Origin: an uncultured Collinsella sp.
GTDB lineage: Bacteria; Actinomycetota; Coriobacteriia; Coriobacteriales; Coriobacteriaceae
Assembly: GCA_900549185.1 (NCBI GenBank)
Contig: URNM01000034.1
Location: 1 to 15,241, forward strand
Direction: 5' to 3'
Length of the DNA stretch: 15,241 bases
In this document: piece by piece, positions 8,412 to 15,191 of the stretch
Position numbering within the stretch: the first letter of the stretch is position 1
How the letters are laid out: each line of letters begins with the position of its first letter
The notes under the pieces: generated by a model
The model's database searches: none
What the model saw: only the letters and a program-made list of their open reading frames with translations
Told to the model about the DNA's origin: nothing
Made by a program: the position numbers and the translations under genes

Positions 8412-8447
8412 GGCCCTCCCTCTTACACCACAAAAATTCGCGCCATC
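8412..8447 (-). repeat. Right terminal inverted repeat of the IS
   Basis: Read on the minus strand, it starts GATGGCGCG, passes a run of T, and continues GTGGTGTAAGA GGGAGGGCC, matching the left end. It abuts the right copy of the 9-bp target duplication at 8448-8456. Confidence 0.7.
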
Positions 8448-8464
8448 CCGCTTGAGCCTCATTG

Positions 8465-8735
8465 GGAAACGGCGTCCCACTTTGAGGGCTGATTGTGGGA
8501 TGCATTTTCCGGTTTTGCTCTCATTGGGAAAATGCATCCCGTTTCTTGACCGAATAATGGGACGCAATTTCCCGTTGGAGCGCCTTTGGGAAAGTGTGTC
8601 CCACTTCGACCGCCCAGAGTGGGATGCACTTTCCGCAAAGCACCTCAACGGGAAACTACGTCCCATTCCAAAGGCAAATTCCGGGACGCATTTTTCGAAA
8701 GCCTGCCCATCCGGAAAGCCCGTCCCACTTTGGAC
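8465..8735. repeat. Array 2, right part: four full units and one half unit
   Basis: GGAAA occurs at 8465, 8527, 8589, 8651 and 8713, an exact 62-bp period. The first four units have forward and inverted boxes. The fifth keeps the forward box (8713-8727), but its inverted partner has decayed to CCGGGCA near 8729-8735. This is the continuation of 6808-6978 beyond the IS, making eight units in the uninterrupted array. Confidence 0.85.
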
Positions 8736-8786
8736 GCATCCGGGCACGGAACCATCGACCTATCAGGCCTCCCATCAATAAAGAGG

Positions 8787-8915
8787 CGTCCTCCCGGACG
8801 GCGGGGCACGAAGTTCATCGCGAGTTCCGCACGCAAAGAAGGCCACTTAATGTGGCCTTCGTCTTGCGCAGGACTGTAGAACAGGGAACTTCGTGCCCCG
8901 ACGCCCGGGAGGACG
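8787..8915 (+). repeat. Foldback element B: 30-bp arms around the same core as element A
   Basis: Arms 8787-8816 and 8886-8915 pair at 28 of 30 positions. The 69-nt interior starts ATCGCGAGTTCCGCACGC and contains the hairpin GAAGGCCAC / GTGGCCTTC (8838-8860). Its first 61 nt equal those of element A on the minus strand. The arms match those of A at only 19 of 30 positions, yet still pair with each other. The element lies 42 bp past the stop of the minus-strand flavodoxin-like gene, in the same relation to that gene as A has to its own upstream gene. Read in that gene's direction, the inner hairpin is followed by TTTG and may terminate it. Confidence 0.85.
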
Positions 8916-8957
8916 TTTCATTTAGAAAGATGGACCGACCGCCGTCAGCGATGGGAG

Positions 8958-9509
8958 CTACTCCCCCAGCACGGCCTTCTTGGCCGCCGCCGCCATATGG
9001 TCCAGATCATCCTTGGTGGGGTGATCCTTTGCGGCAGCCCAGTTGTCGAGCAGCAACTTAGCGCGGGCGTTGTCGGGATCTTGTTCGAGCATGGCCTCGT
9101 AGCGCTGTTTGACCGCGGGGCCCATCTTGCCCTGGCACATTGCCCAGCCCACTAGCTCGGCATCATCGGCCAAATTGGAGGTTACGCGATCGATAATCTG
9201 CTGGTAATAGCTCTGATCAGCACCAAAACCGCAGGTACCAAACAGAAAGACGCGCTTGCCGTGCAAGGCGGAGAGCAACGCCGCGACCGAAGGCGTGCAT
9301 GCGCCCTTGTCGCACCAAAAGCCAACGAGCACCGTATCGGCAGCGCAGGCACCCTGCGCCTCGCGCGCAACTTGATCTGCATCCACATCATCGCTCAGCG
9401 CGGCAGCGTGAATAAACTCGACGCCTGCAGCCTGTAGGGCACGCTTGATCGCGCCCGAAACCATCCTGGTATTACCGCTCTTGCTGTTGACCACCAAAGA
9501 GCATGTCAT
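8958..9509 (-). CDS. Flavodoxin-like protein
   Basis: 183 residues from ATG at 9509 (MTCSLVVNSKSGNTRMV). An in-frame GTG at 9515 with GGGGGAA about 10 nt upstream is an equally good start; a farther GTG at 9539 lacks a site. SKSGNT at residues 9-14 is the FMN phosphate-binding loop of flavodoxins. VLVGFWCDKGACTP and FLFGTCGFGAD (about residues 80-120) fit later strands and flavin-binding loops of the fold. The C-terminal ~50 residues are helical and charged. It probably carries electrons in an anaerobic redox pathway; the partner is not in the window. It resembles short flavodoxins of the type that accompany bilirubin reductase (BilS), but no reductase gene is present, so that name is not used. 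It appears monocistronic. Confidence 0.75.
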   Translation of the reverse strand: MTCSLVVNSKSGNTRMVSGAIKRALQAAGVEFIHAAALSDDVDADQVAREAQGACAADTVLVGFWCDKGACTPSVAALLSALHGKRVFLFGTCGFGADQSYYQQIIDRVTSNLADDAELVGWAMCQGKMGPAVKQRYEAMLEQDPDNARAKLLLDNWAAAKDHPTKDDLDHMAAAAKKAVLGE

Positions 9510-9561
9510 AGTCACGTTGCTCGTTTCCCCCAAAGCCACTAATGCAATTAATTAGATGAAT

Positions 9562-9589
9562 ATCTTAGTACTAACGTGACAGATGTAAA
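9562..9589 (-). promoter_or_regulatory. Candidate promoter of the flavodoxin-like gene with palindromic operator
   Basis: Minus-strand -35 TTTACA (plus 9584-9589) and -10 TAAGAT (plus 9562-9567) are 16 bp apart. The perfect 10-bp palindrome TTAGTACTAA (9565-9574) overlaps the -10 and spacer, a usual place for a repressor site. About 45 bp of AT-rich leader precede the start. Motifs are seen; use is inferred. Confidence 0.45.
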
Positions 9590-9664
9590 CCACCTTCTGC
9601 CGATTGGCGACATGAGCGACACCGATGGGGGCAAAACGTCCGCAGCGCAAGCCCCCAAATACTT

Positions 9665-9707
9665 AAGACGTGGGACGAACAGACCCGATTCATTTGCCCC
9701 ACGTCTT
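9665..9707 (-). terminator. Hairpin after the ABC exporter operon
   Basis: AAGACGTGGG (9665-9674) and CCCACGTCTT (9698-9707) form a perfect 10-bp stem around a 23-nt loop, starting 3 nt after the stop of the second exporter gene. No T-tract follows, so it may stabilise the mRNA end rather than terminate alone. A further stem TGGGGGC / GCCCCCA lies downstream at about 9624-9655. Confidence 0.4.
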
Positions 9708-9709
9708 GC

Positions 9710-11569
9710 TTACTGGGCGAACTGGCTGCGGTAGAGCTCGGCGTAAAAGCCGCCTGCCGCGAGCAGTTCATCGTGCGTGCCGCGCTCGATAATCTCGCCG
9801 TCGCGCATGACCAGGATGCAATCGGCGTTGCGGATCGTCGACAGGCGGTGTGCCACGACAAAGCTCGTGCGGCCAGCCATGAGCTCGTCGAATGCCGCCT
9901 GCACCTGCAGCTCGGTACGCGTATCGATGCTCGACGTTGCCTCGTCCAGCAGCAGAATCGCCGGATCGGTAAGCATGACGCGCGCGATGCACAGCAGCTG
10001 TTTTTGACCCTGGCTAAACGTGCCACCGTCCTCGCCGATCACCGTATCATAGCCGTCTGGCAGCTGCACGATAAACTTATGCGCATGAGCGCGCTTGGCG
10101 GCCTCGACAATCTGCTCGCGCGTGGCATCGGGGCAACCGTAGGCAATGTTCTGGGCCACCGTGCCCTCGAACAGCCAGGTGTCCTGCAGCACCATGCCAA
10201 AAGCGCGGCGCAGGCTCGCCCGTGTGTAGTCACGCGAGGAGCGACCATCGACCACGATGCGCCCAGCATCGATATCGTAAAAGCGCAGCAGCAGGTTGAT
10301 GAGCGTCGTCTTGCCACAGCCCGTGGGGCCGACGAGGGCATAGCGCATACCGGGCTTGGCATCGATGCAGATATCCTGCAGCAGTTTGCGGTCGGGCACA
10401 TAACTAAAGTCCACATGCTCAAACGAAACCTCGCCCTTCGGGGCAGTGAGCTCAATGGCATCCACAGCGTCGGGCTCCTGCTCGCGCGCATCGAGCAACG
10501 CGAACATGCGGCGCGCCGAGGCATACGCCGTCTGGATTTGCGTAATGACGTTGGTGACCTCGTTGAACGGCTTAGTGTACTGGTTGGCGTAGGACAGGAA
10601 AATCTGCACGCCGCCCACCGTGAGCGCCGCAGGCACGCCCGTGATCACGCCCGCGCAGCCGATCACGGCGACCATAGCATAGATGATGTTATTGATGAAG
10701 CGCGTACCGGGGTTAGAAAGCGAACCCATAAACTGCGCGCGCTCGCCCGCCGTATAGAGATCGGCGTTGAGAACATCAAAGCGCTGTTGAGCGTGCGGGC
10801 CGTAGGCGAAGGCGTCCACGAGCTTTTGCTCACCCACATACTCCTCGATATGAGCGCCGAGTTGGCCCTGGATGCGCTGTTGAGCAGTGAAGCTCTTATT
10901 GGAAAACTTGGCGATGGCACCGGCCGCAAAGATGGAAAGCGGCGTGACGAGCACCACCACAAGCGTCATGGTCAGGTTGATGGAGAGCATAAACGCGAGC
11001 GTGCCCACGATGGTGATGACGCCGGTAAAGAGCTGCGTAAAGCCCTGCAGCAGGCCGTCACCCACCTGATCGACGTCATTGACCACGCGGCTCATGAGGT
11101 CGCCGTGGGCATGGCCGTCGATAAAGCTGAGCGGCATGCGGCTGAGCTTGTCGCTCGCCTCCACGCGCATGTCGCGCACCGTCTCGTAGGACAGGCGGTT
11201 GACGCAGTAGCCCTGCAGCCACTGGAAGGCCGCCGCGCCCACTACGACAATCGCGAGCTTGGTAGCGAGCGGCAGCAGCGCGTCAAAGTCCACCTGCCCG
11301 GCGGCAACGATGAGGTCGATACCCTCGCCGATGAGGATGGGCGTATAGAGCTGCAAGATCACCGAGATGGCGGCGCTCACAAACGAAGCCGCAAACGAAA
11401 TGCGATGCGGACGGACGTAGCCCAGCAGGCGGCGAGTTACCGCGCCCACGGGGTAGCGCTCGGGGTCGCCGGGCTGATGCGGACCGTCACCCAAGTCGCT
11501 GAGGTTATCGTTGCCGGACACGTTGGCCGTCATCGTGGCGACCGAACCGGAAGAAGTATACGGATTCAT
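9710..11569 (-). CDS. ABC exporter half-transporter, subunit 2 (catalytic Walker B)
   Basis: 619 residues. The ATG at 11569 directly follows the TAA of the previous gene (TAAATG), and AAAGGAGGG lies 7 nt upstream, so translation is coupled. Residues ~50-350 form a type IV ABC exporter membrane domain with six helices. The nucleotide domain has Walker A GPTGCGKT (~412), Q-loop VLQDTW, signature FSQGQKQ (~516), Walker B LLLDEATSSID (~538) with the catalytic Glu, and switch His in AHRLST (~570). The signature is non-standard (SQGQ for SGGQ), while the Walker motifs are intact. This is the pattern of the catalytically complete partner in heterodimeric exporters such as TM287/288. Substrate is unknown: drug, lipid or peptide export is possible. 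Confidence 0.9.
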   Translation of the reverse strand: MNPYTSSGSVATMTANVSGNDNLSDLGDGPHQPGDPERYPVGAVTRRLLGYVRPHRISFAASFVSAAISVILQLYTPILIGEGIDLIVAAGQVDFDALLPLATKLAIVVVGAAAFQWLQGYCVNRLSYETVRDMRVEASDKLSRMPLSFIDGHAHGDLMSRVVNDVDQVGDGLLQGFTQLFTGVITIVGTLAFMLSINLTMTLVVVLVTPLSIFAAGAIAKFSNKSFTAQQRIQGQLGAHIEEYVGEQKLVDAFAYGPHAQQRFDVLNADLYTAGERAQFMGSLSNPGTRFINNIIYAMVAVIGCAGVITGVPAALTVGGVQIFLSYANQYTKPFNEVTNVITQIQTAYASARRMFALLDAREQEPDAVDAIELTAPKGEVSFEHVDFSYVPDRKLLQDICIDAKPGMRYALVGPTGCGKTTLINLLLRFYDIDAGRIVVDGRSSRDYTRASLRRAFGMVLQDTWLFEGTVAQNIAYGCPDATREQIVEAAKRAHAHKFIVQLPDGYDTVIGEDGGTFSQGQKQLLCIARVMLTDPAILLLDEATSSIDTRTELQVQAAFDELMAGRTSFVVAHRLSTIRNADCILVMRDGEIIERGTHDELLAAGGFYAELYRSQFAQ

Positions 11570-13441
11570 TTAGCAGCCCTCCTTTGCGCAAGTGGATGCC
11601 GGGGCAGCCGGGGCTGACGCGGGACTTGGGGCGGACGCGGGCGTCGCGCTCCCCTGCTGACCCTCGAGCTCCTCGCGACGAAGCTGCGACTGGCAAATCT
11701 CGCGATAGAGCTGGCAGCTTGCGTACAGCTCGTCGTGCGTACCCAAGCCCGCGACCGAGCCGTGGTCGAGCACGCAGATCATGTCGGCATCGCGAACGGT
11801 CGAGACGCGCTGGCTCACAATCACCGTGGTCAGCGGGAGCCCGCCCGCGGCGGCACCGCGTACGCTGCGCTCGCGGATGGCGTGGCGAAGCGCCGCGTCG
11901 GTCTTAAAGTCGAGCGCCGAGGCGGAATCATCCATAATCAGGATCTGCGGCGAGCCCACCAGGGCACGCGCAATGGTCAGGCGCTGGCGCTGGCCACCGC
12001 TGAAGTTCTTACCGCCCGCCTCGACCGGGGCGTCGAGCCCCTGTGGCTTGTTGCGCACGAACTCGCTGGCCTGCGCCATTTCGAGCGCCGCCCACAGTTC
12101 CTCATCGGTTGCCGACTCGTCGCGCCAGGTTAGGTTGCTGCGGATCGTGCCACTCACGAGCGACGCGCGCTGCGGTACGGTCGCGACCACATGGCGCAGC
12201 TGATCGAGCGGCCAGGCGCGCACGTCGGCGCCCATTACGCTCACGCTGCCGACGCCTGTGTCGTACAGGCGCGGGATGAGCGAGACGAGCGTCGACTTAC
12301 CGCTGCCCGTGCCGCCGATAATGCCGAGGGTTTTGCCCACCGGCAGCTCCAGGGTCACGTCATTGACGGCGTTGGCGGCGCCCACGCCAAAGGAGAAGCT
12401 CGCATGGCTCAGGCTCAGCGCGGGGACCGGAACAGCGTTGCCCATCGCGCTCGGCTCGGGCAGCGCAACCGGCTGGTTGCCCTCGTCGATAATGCTCGGC
12501 ACGCAGTTGAGTACCTCGTTGAGACGCGACGCACTGGCGCTCGCCTTGGTAAAGACCACGACCAGGTTGGCGACATACACGATGGAGGTCAGGGTCTGCG
12601 TCATGTAGTTCACAAACGCCATGACCTGGCCCTGCGTGAGCTCGCCCACGTTGACCTGGATGCCGCCCACCCACAGGATGGCGCACACGCCCAGGTTCAT
12701 CACCAAAAACGTGACGGGGTTGAGAATCGACGAGAGCTTGCCCACCGCGATTGCGACACGCGCCTGGTCCTCGGCCGCACGAGCAAAACGCTCGCGCTCG
12801 TGGTCTTCGCGCACAAACGCGCGGACCACGCGAGCACCCGAAAGCCCCTCGCGGCAGACAAGCGCGATGCGGTCGAGCTTTGCCTGCAGCTGCTTGTAGT
12901 ACGGAATGCAGCGCGCCATGACAAACCAAAACACCAGGCCGATGGCGGGCGTGCAAATCAAAAAGATCATGCCGAGCTTAAGGTCGATGGCAAGGGCCGC
13001 GACCATGGAGCCCACCGCCAAGAAAGGCCAGCGGATGAGCATACGCACGCCCAGCGCCACGGCGAGCTGCACCTGGTTGACGTCGTTGGTAATGCGCGTG
13101 ATGAGCGACGGCGTGCCAAAGCGATCGAGCTCAGCATAGCTCAGCTTGGTGATGTGCTGGTAGAGTGCGCCGCGAATGTCAGTACCCATGCCCTGCGAGG
13201 TGAGCGCTGCCATCTTTTGGCAGACGAGCGTAAACGAGATGCCGATCACGGCCATGGCGGCGAGCACCATGCCGTAGTGGACGACGGAGTTGACATCGTA
13301 TGCGCCGATGCCTTTATCGATCATTTGAGCGATGACCAACGGCGTCAGCAGGTCGAAGATCACTTCGATCAGCTTGCACGCAGGGCCGATCACCATATAC
13401 CGGCAATACTTACCGCCAAAACGCCTGAGCAGCTCAATCAT
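11570..13441 (-). CDS. ABC exporter half-transporter, subunit 1 (degenerate site)
   Basis: 623 residues from ATG at 13441 (MIELLRRFGGKYCRYMV), with AGGGAG about 11 nt upstream; a longer in-frame start at 13474 lacks support. An N-terminal six-helix membrane domain is followed by a nucleotide domain: Walker A GGTGSGKS (~374), signature FSGGQRQ (~479, canonical), Walker B ILIMDDSASALD (~500) and SQRVST (~540). The catalytic Glu is Asp and the switch His is Gln, so this subunit contributes the degenerate ATP site. Paired with subunit 2, the pair has one complete site (Walker motifs of subunit 2, signature of this one). The C-terminus carries an odd Ala/Pro/Ser-rich tail of about 35 residues ending CAKEGC. 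It is the first gene of the two-gene operon, and the stop codon abuts the next start. Confidence 0.9.
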   Translation of the reverse strand: MIELLRRFGGKYCRYMVIGPACKLIEVIFDLLTPLVIAQMIDKGIGAYDVNSVVHYGMVLAAMAVIGISFTLVCQKMAALTSQGMGTDIRGALYQHITKLSYAELDRFGTPSLITRITNDVNQVQLAVALGVRMLIRWPFLAVGSMVAALAIDLKLGMIFLICTPAIGLVFWFVMARCIPYYKQLQAKLDRIALVCREGLSGARVVRAFVREDHERERFARAAEDQARVAIAVGKLSSILNPVTFLVMNLGVCAILWVGGIQVNVGELTQGQVMAFVNYMTQTLTSIVYVANLVVVFTKASASASRLNEVLNCVPSIIDEGNQPVALPEPSAMGNAVPVPALSLSHASFSFGVGAANAVNDVTLELPVGKTLGIIGGTGSGKSTLVSLIPRLYDTGVGSVSVMGADVRAWPLDQLRHVVATVPQRASLVSGTIRSNLTWRDESATDEELWAALEMAQASEFVRNKPQGLDAPVEAGGKNFSGGQRQRLTIARALVGSPQILIMDDSASALDFKTDAALRHAIRERSVRGAAAGGLPLTTVIVSQRVSTVRDADMICVLDHGSVAGLGTHDELYASCQLYREICQSQLRREELEGQQGSATPASAPSPASAPAAPASTCAKEGC

Positions 13442-13485
13442 AAAAAGGCGCTCCCTATCATCATTCACACTCAATCCGAATCATG

Positions 13486-13515
13486 ATAGTACGGTGAGCC
13501 CAAAAGAAGCGTAAA
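13486..13515 (-). promoter_or_regulatory. Candidate promoter of the ABC exporter operon
   Basis: Minus-strand -35 TTTACG (plus 13510-13515) and -10 TACTAT (plus 13486-13491) with an 18-bp spacer, leaving about 37 nt of leader before the ATG at 13441. It is divergent from the promoter of the coiled-coil surface protein; about 80 bp separate the two. Confidence 0.45.
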
Positions 13516-13593
13516 CAACTCGTCATTTCTAATGGGATTCGGTTTCCAAAGAAGCGGAGAGGCGCGCACCCAGCCAGTGTCGGGTCGACCACA

Positions 13594-13602
13594 TGGTATA
13601 CT
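13594..13602 (+). promoter_or_regulatory. Extended -10 promoter of the coiled-coil surface protein
   Basis: TGGTATACT is an extended -10 (TGN before TATACT at 13597-13602). No good -35 is seen 17 bp upstream, which the extended -10 would offset. The leader to the ATG at 13653 would be about 45 nt and contains GAGGTG as ribosome site. Confidence 0.5.
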
Positions 13603-13652
13603 TGCATTAGTGCTACCAAGTTAGTCGCCGACCCTTGAAATGAGGTGCCGAG

Positions 13653-14666
13653 ATGAACGACATTCTCGCAAGAAGAGCAAGACGAGCAACTGTGGGCATC
13701 GCCCTTTCCGCGGCACTTGTCGCGGGAATCGCCCCCGTAACGGCGATCGCGGCAGAAACCAGCGCCCCCACCGGTGCAGTTGCCTTGCAGACGGAAGACG
13801 CGGCCGCCGCAAAAGAAAAAGCGTATGCAGCCATGCAGGAAGCGCTCAAAAACCTCGAGGCCGCAAAAAACGCCGCAAGTCCCGAGAAAATTGCGGAAAT
13901 CGATGATGACATTGCCGCATTTCAAGAACTCTACGACATGGTGGTGGCGGAAGCCGCCAAACGGAGGGAACCCCTTCCCGCCATGCAAGCGAACGTCGAT
14001 GCAGCCCAAGCCAAATACGATGAGGCCCACAACCGGACAAGCGGCCTTCAGGCAGAATTAGATAAGGCACTTGAAGCACTCGGCGACGAGGAGCCCAGCA
14101 CAGCTATTAAGGAGCATATTAAGCAGTTGCGCAGTGAGATCATGGCGGCAGAAAGGCGAGAAAAATCTTATGAAGATGATCTTCACTCCTACCAACGCCG
14201 ACTCGAAAGCCAGGAAAAACAGGTTCAGCATTTCGAAAGTGAGGCAGAGGAAGCTAAAGCCCACATCGACGAGGACATAGCCAAGCGAAATGCGCTCCTC
14301 GGCGATTTGGAAAAGGCGCAAGCGGCCTATGATGACGCCTGCAAAGCATACGAAGAGGCAAAGGCCGCGGCAGACAAGGCCACCTCGCCCGAGATAACGA
14401 AACCCGCCGAGACGACGCCTCCCTCCGGCTCAACGCAACCCGCCGAGGCGACACCGCCCGCCAGCTCGCCCCTGACCGGCAAAGACGCTCCATCGAGCTC
14501 CACCAAGCAGGCGAACACGAGCAGCGGCAAGCAAGCAAATACGACCGCCGGCAAGCTCGCAAACACAGGCGACACAGCGCCGAGCGCAATCGCACTCGCA
14601 GCAGTCGCCGCCGCAGGACTCGGAATAACCGCCACGGCCACACGCCGCCTCAAGAACTCAAAATAG
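13653..14666 (+). CDS. Coiled-coil LANTG-anchored surface protein
   Basis: 337 residues; the ATG at 13653 has GAGGTG about 6 nt upstream. Signal peptide: basic start (ILARRARRA), hydrophobic core and likely cleavage near AIAAE (~residue 35). Residues ~48-245 are Ala/Glu/Lys/Gln-rich with heptad-like spacing and almost no Gly or Pro, a long coiled coil. Residues ~246-310 are a Pro/Thr/Ser-rich wall-spanning segment. The C-terminus has LANTGD (~306), a hydrophobic run and RRLKNSK, a sortase sorting signal of the same LANTG type as the large surface protein. Just before it come two look-alikes, KQANTSSG and KQANTTAG. The role is likely a stalk or adhesin; no ligand domain is visible. It is transcribed alone, divergently from the exporter operon. 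Confidence 0.8.
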   Translation: MNDILARRARRATVGIALSAALVAGIAPVTAIAAETSAPTGAVALQTEDAAAAKEKAYAAMQEALKNLEAAKNAASPEKIAEIDDDIAAFQELYDMVVAEAAKRREPLPAMQANVDAAQAKYDEAHNRTSGLQAELDKALEALGDEEPSTAIKEHIKQLRSEIMAAERREKSYEDDLHSYQRRLESQEKQVQHFESEAEEAKAHIDEDIAKRNALLGDLEKAQAAYDDACKAYEEAKAAADKATSPEITKPAETTPPSGSTQPAEATPPASSPLTGKDAPSSSTKQANTSSGKQANTTAGKLANTGDTAPSAIALAAVAAAGLGITATATRRLKNSK

Positions 14667-14716
14667 CCGCCAGCGGTTATTGCCTTCGCCAATCCACAAG
14701 CCCAGAGACAAATAGA

Positions 14717-14753
14717 GGCCCGTTTCCCCAACCCAGGGAAACGGGCCCCTTTA
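14717..14753 (+). terminator. Terminator of the coiled-coil surface protein gene
   Basis: Perfect 12-bp stem GGCCCGTTTCCC (14717-14728) / GGGAAACGGGCC (14736-14747) with loop CAACCCA, then CCTTTAA. It lies 50 bp after the stop. The T-tract is short, but the stem is strong. Confidence 0.65.
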
Positions 14754-14880
14754 ACTGCAAAAATGCAAGCAACAGCACCGCCGCCTCTTGAACCACGTAG
14801 CCATCAATGCCCAGACAACGCCAGCAAGCCGCATTCCGCAAGAGATAGATTAAATTAGATAAACGCGCCTTTACGGGTGA

Positions 14881-15007
14881 TTTTTGGACGACGGGGCCCG
14901 GCCGGCGGCGAGGTGTTTGGTAGTCGAGCGATCCCGCAGGCGAAGCCGAGGACCAGCGAGACACCAAACACCTCGCCGCCGGCCGGGCCATGTCGCGGCA
15001 CCAAAAA
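14881..15007. repeat. Foldback element C: 26-bp perfect inverted arms, different core
   Basis: Arms 14895-14920 and 14964-14989 are perfect 26-bp reverse complements, very GC-rich, ending inward in GTGTTTGG / CCAAACAC. Outer TTTTTGG (14881-14887) and CCAAAAA (15001-15007) pair again after unpaired stretches, giving 127 bp in total, close to elements A and B. The 43-nt interior differs from the A/B core but also folds (GGCTTCGCC on the minus strand). It lies just downstream of the SRP RNA gene in that gene's direction, and its outer edge is the likely T-run ending that RNA. The rest of 14754-14880 shows nothing recognisable beyond an AT-rich stretch at 14842-14862. Confidence 0.8.
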
Positions 15008-15016
15008 GCGCCCGTG

Positions 15017-15115
15017 CGCTCGATGGATTCGGATGCCCGACAGAGGCTCCTTATGGCTGCTTCCTTCCGGACCTGACCAGATTCGGAACATGTCGTCATC
15101 CGAACCCATCGAACG
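15017..15115 (-). ncRNA. ffs: Small (4.5S-type) signal recognition particle RNA
   Basis: The minus strand carries the universal apical motif GGTCAGGTCCGGAAGGAAGCAGCC in two blocks (GGTCAGGTCCGGAAGG then AAGCAGCC; plus 15055-15078), which binds the Ffh M domain. The ends pair over 19 positions (15097-15115 with 15017-15035, a few G-U), giving one long hairpin of about 99 nt as in bacterial small SRP RNA without an Alu domain. The stem can extend (GCGCC with GGCGC), and a T-run at 15007-15003 follows, so the primary transcript may be about 15126 to 15003. It works with Ffh and FtsY in co-translational membrane targeting. Confidence 0.93.
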
Positions 15116-15132
15116 CGCTAGGCGCTCGGTAT

Positions 15133-15161
15133 ATCTTACCTGCTCCCGCCCAACAGGGCAA
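15133..15161 (-). promoter_or_regulatory. ffs: Promoter of the SRP RNA gene
   Basis: Minus-strand -35 TTGCCC (plus 15156-15161) and -10 TAAGAT (plus 15133-15138) with a 17-bp spacer. The start would be near 15126, consistent with the extended SRP RNA stem. Confidence 0.55.
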
Positions 15162-15191
15162 GTGGGGCGAACCCATCGGATGGATTCGCCC

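Larger units (their letters stand above)
6985..8447 (+). mobile_element. IS256-family insertion sequence, 1463 bp
   Basis: The element is bounded by the 9-bp direct duplication CCGCTTGAG at 6976-6984 and 8448-8456, matching the 8-9-bp duplications usual for this family. Terminal inverted repeats are imperfect: both ends share GCGCG near the tip, then GTGGTGTAAGA (plus 7000-7010; complement 8421-8431), then GGGAGGGCC. The GTGTAA stretch resembles IS256-type ends. The cargo is one transposase reading region with a broken frame. The insertion point is in a linker between units of the repeat array, so no gene was disrupted. The ends were set by the duplication, not by database comparison. Confidence 0.85.

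Noticed and set aside
7000..8431. IS ends placed at GTGGTGTAAGA
   Set aside because: Flanks at those points (CGCACAGTC and AAAAATTCG) do not match, whereas ends at 6985 and 8447 give a 9-bp duplication and restore the array period.
8452..8781. Small proteins encoded through the repeat arrays (both strands, also 2274-2459 and 6760-7026)
   Set aside because: They arise because the 62-bp palindromic unit lacks stops in several frames; frames are inconsistent between units, and no ribosome sites or domain features are seen.
8958..9509. Naming the flavodoxin-like gene bilS
   Set aside because: The size and motif are compatible, but no bilirubin reductase or related gene is adjacent, and short flavodoxins are common.
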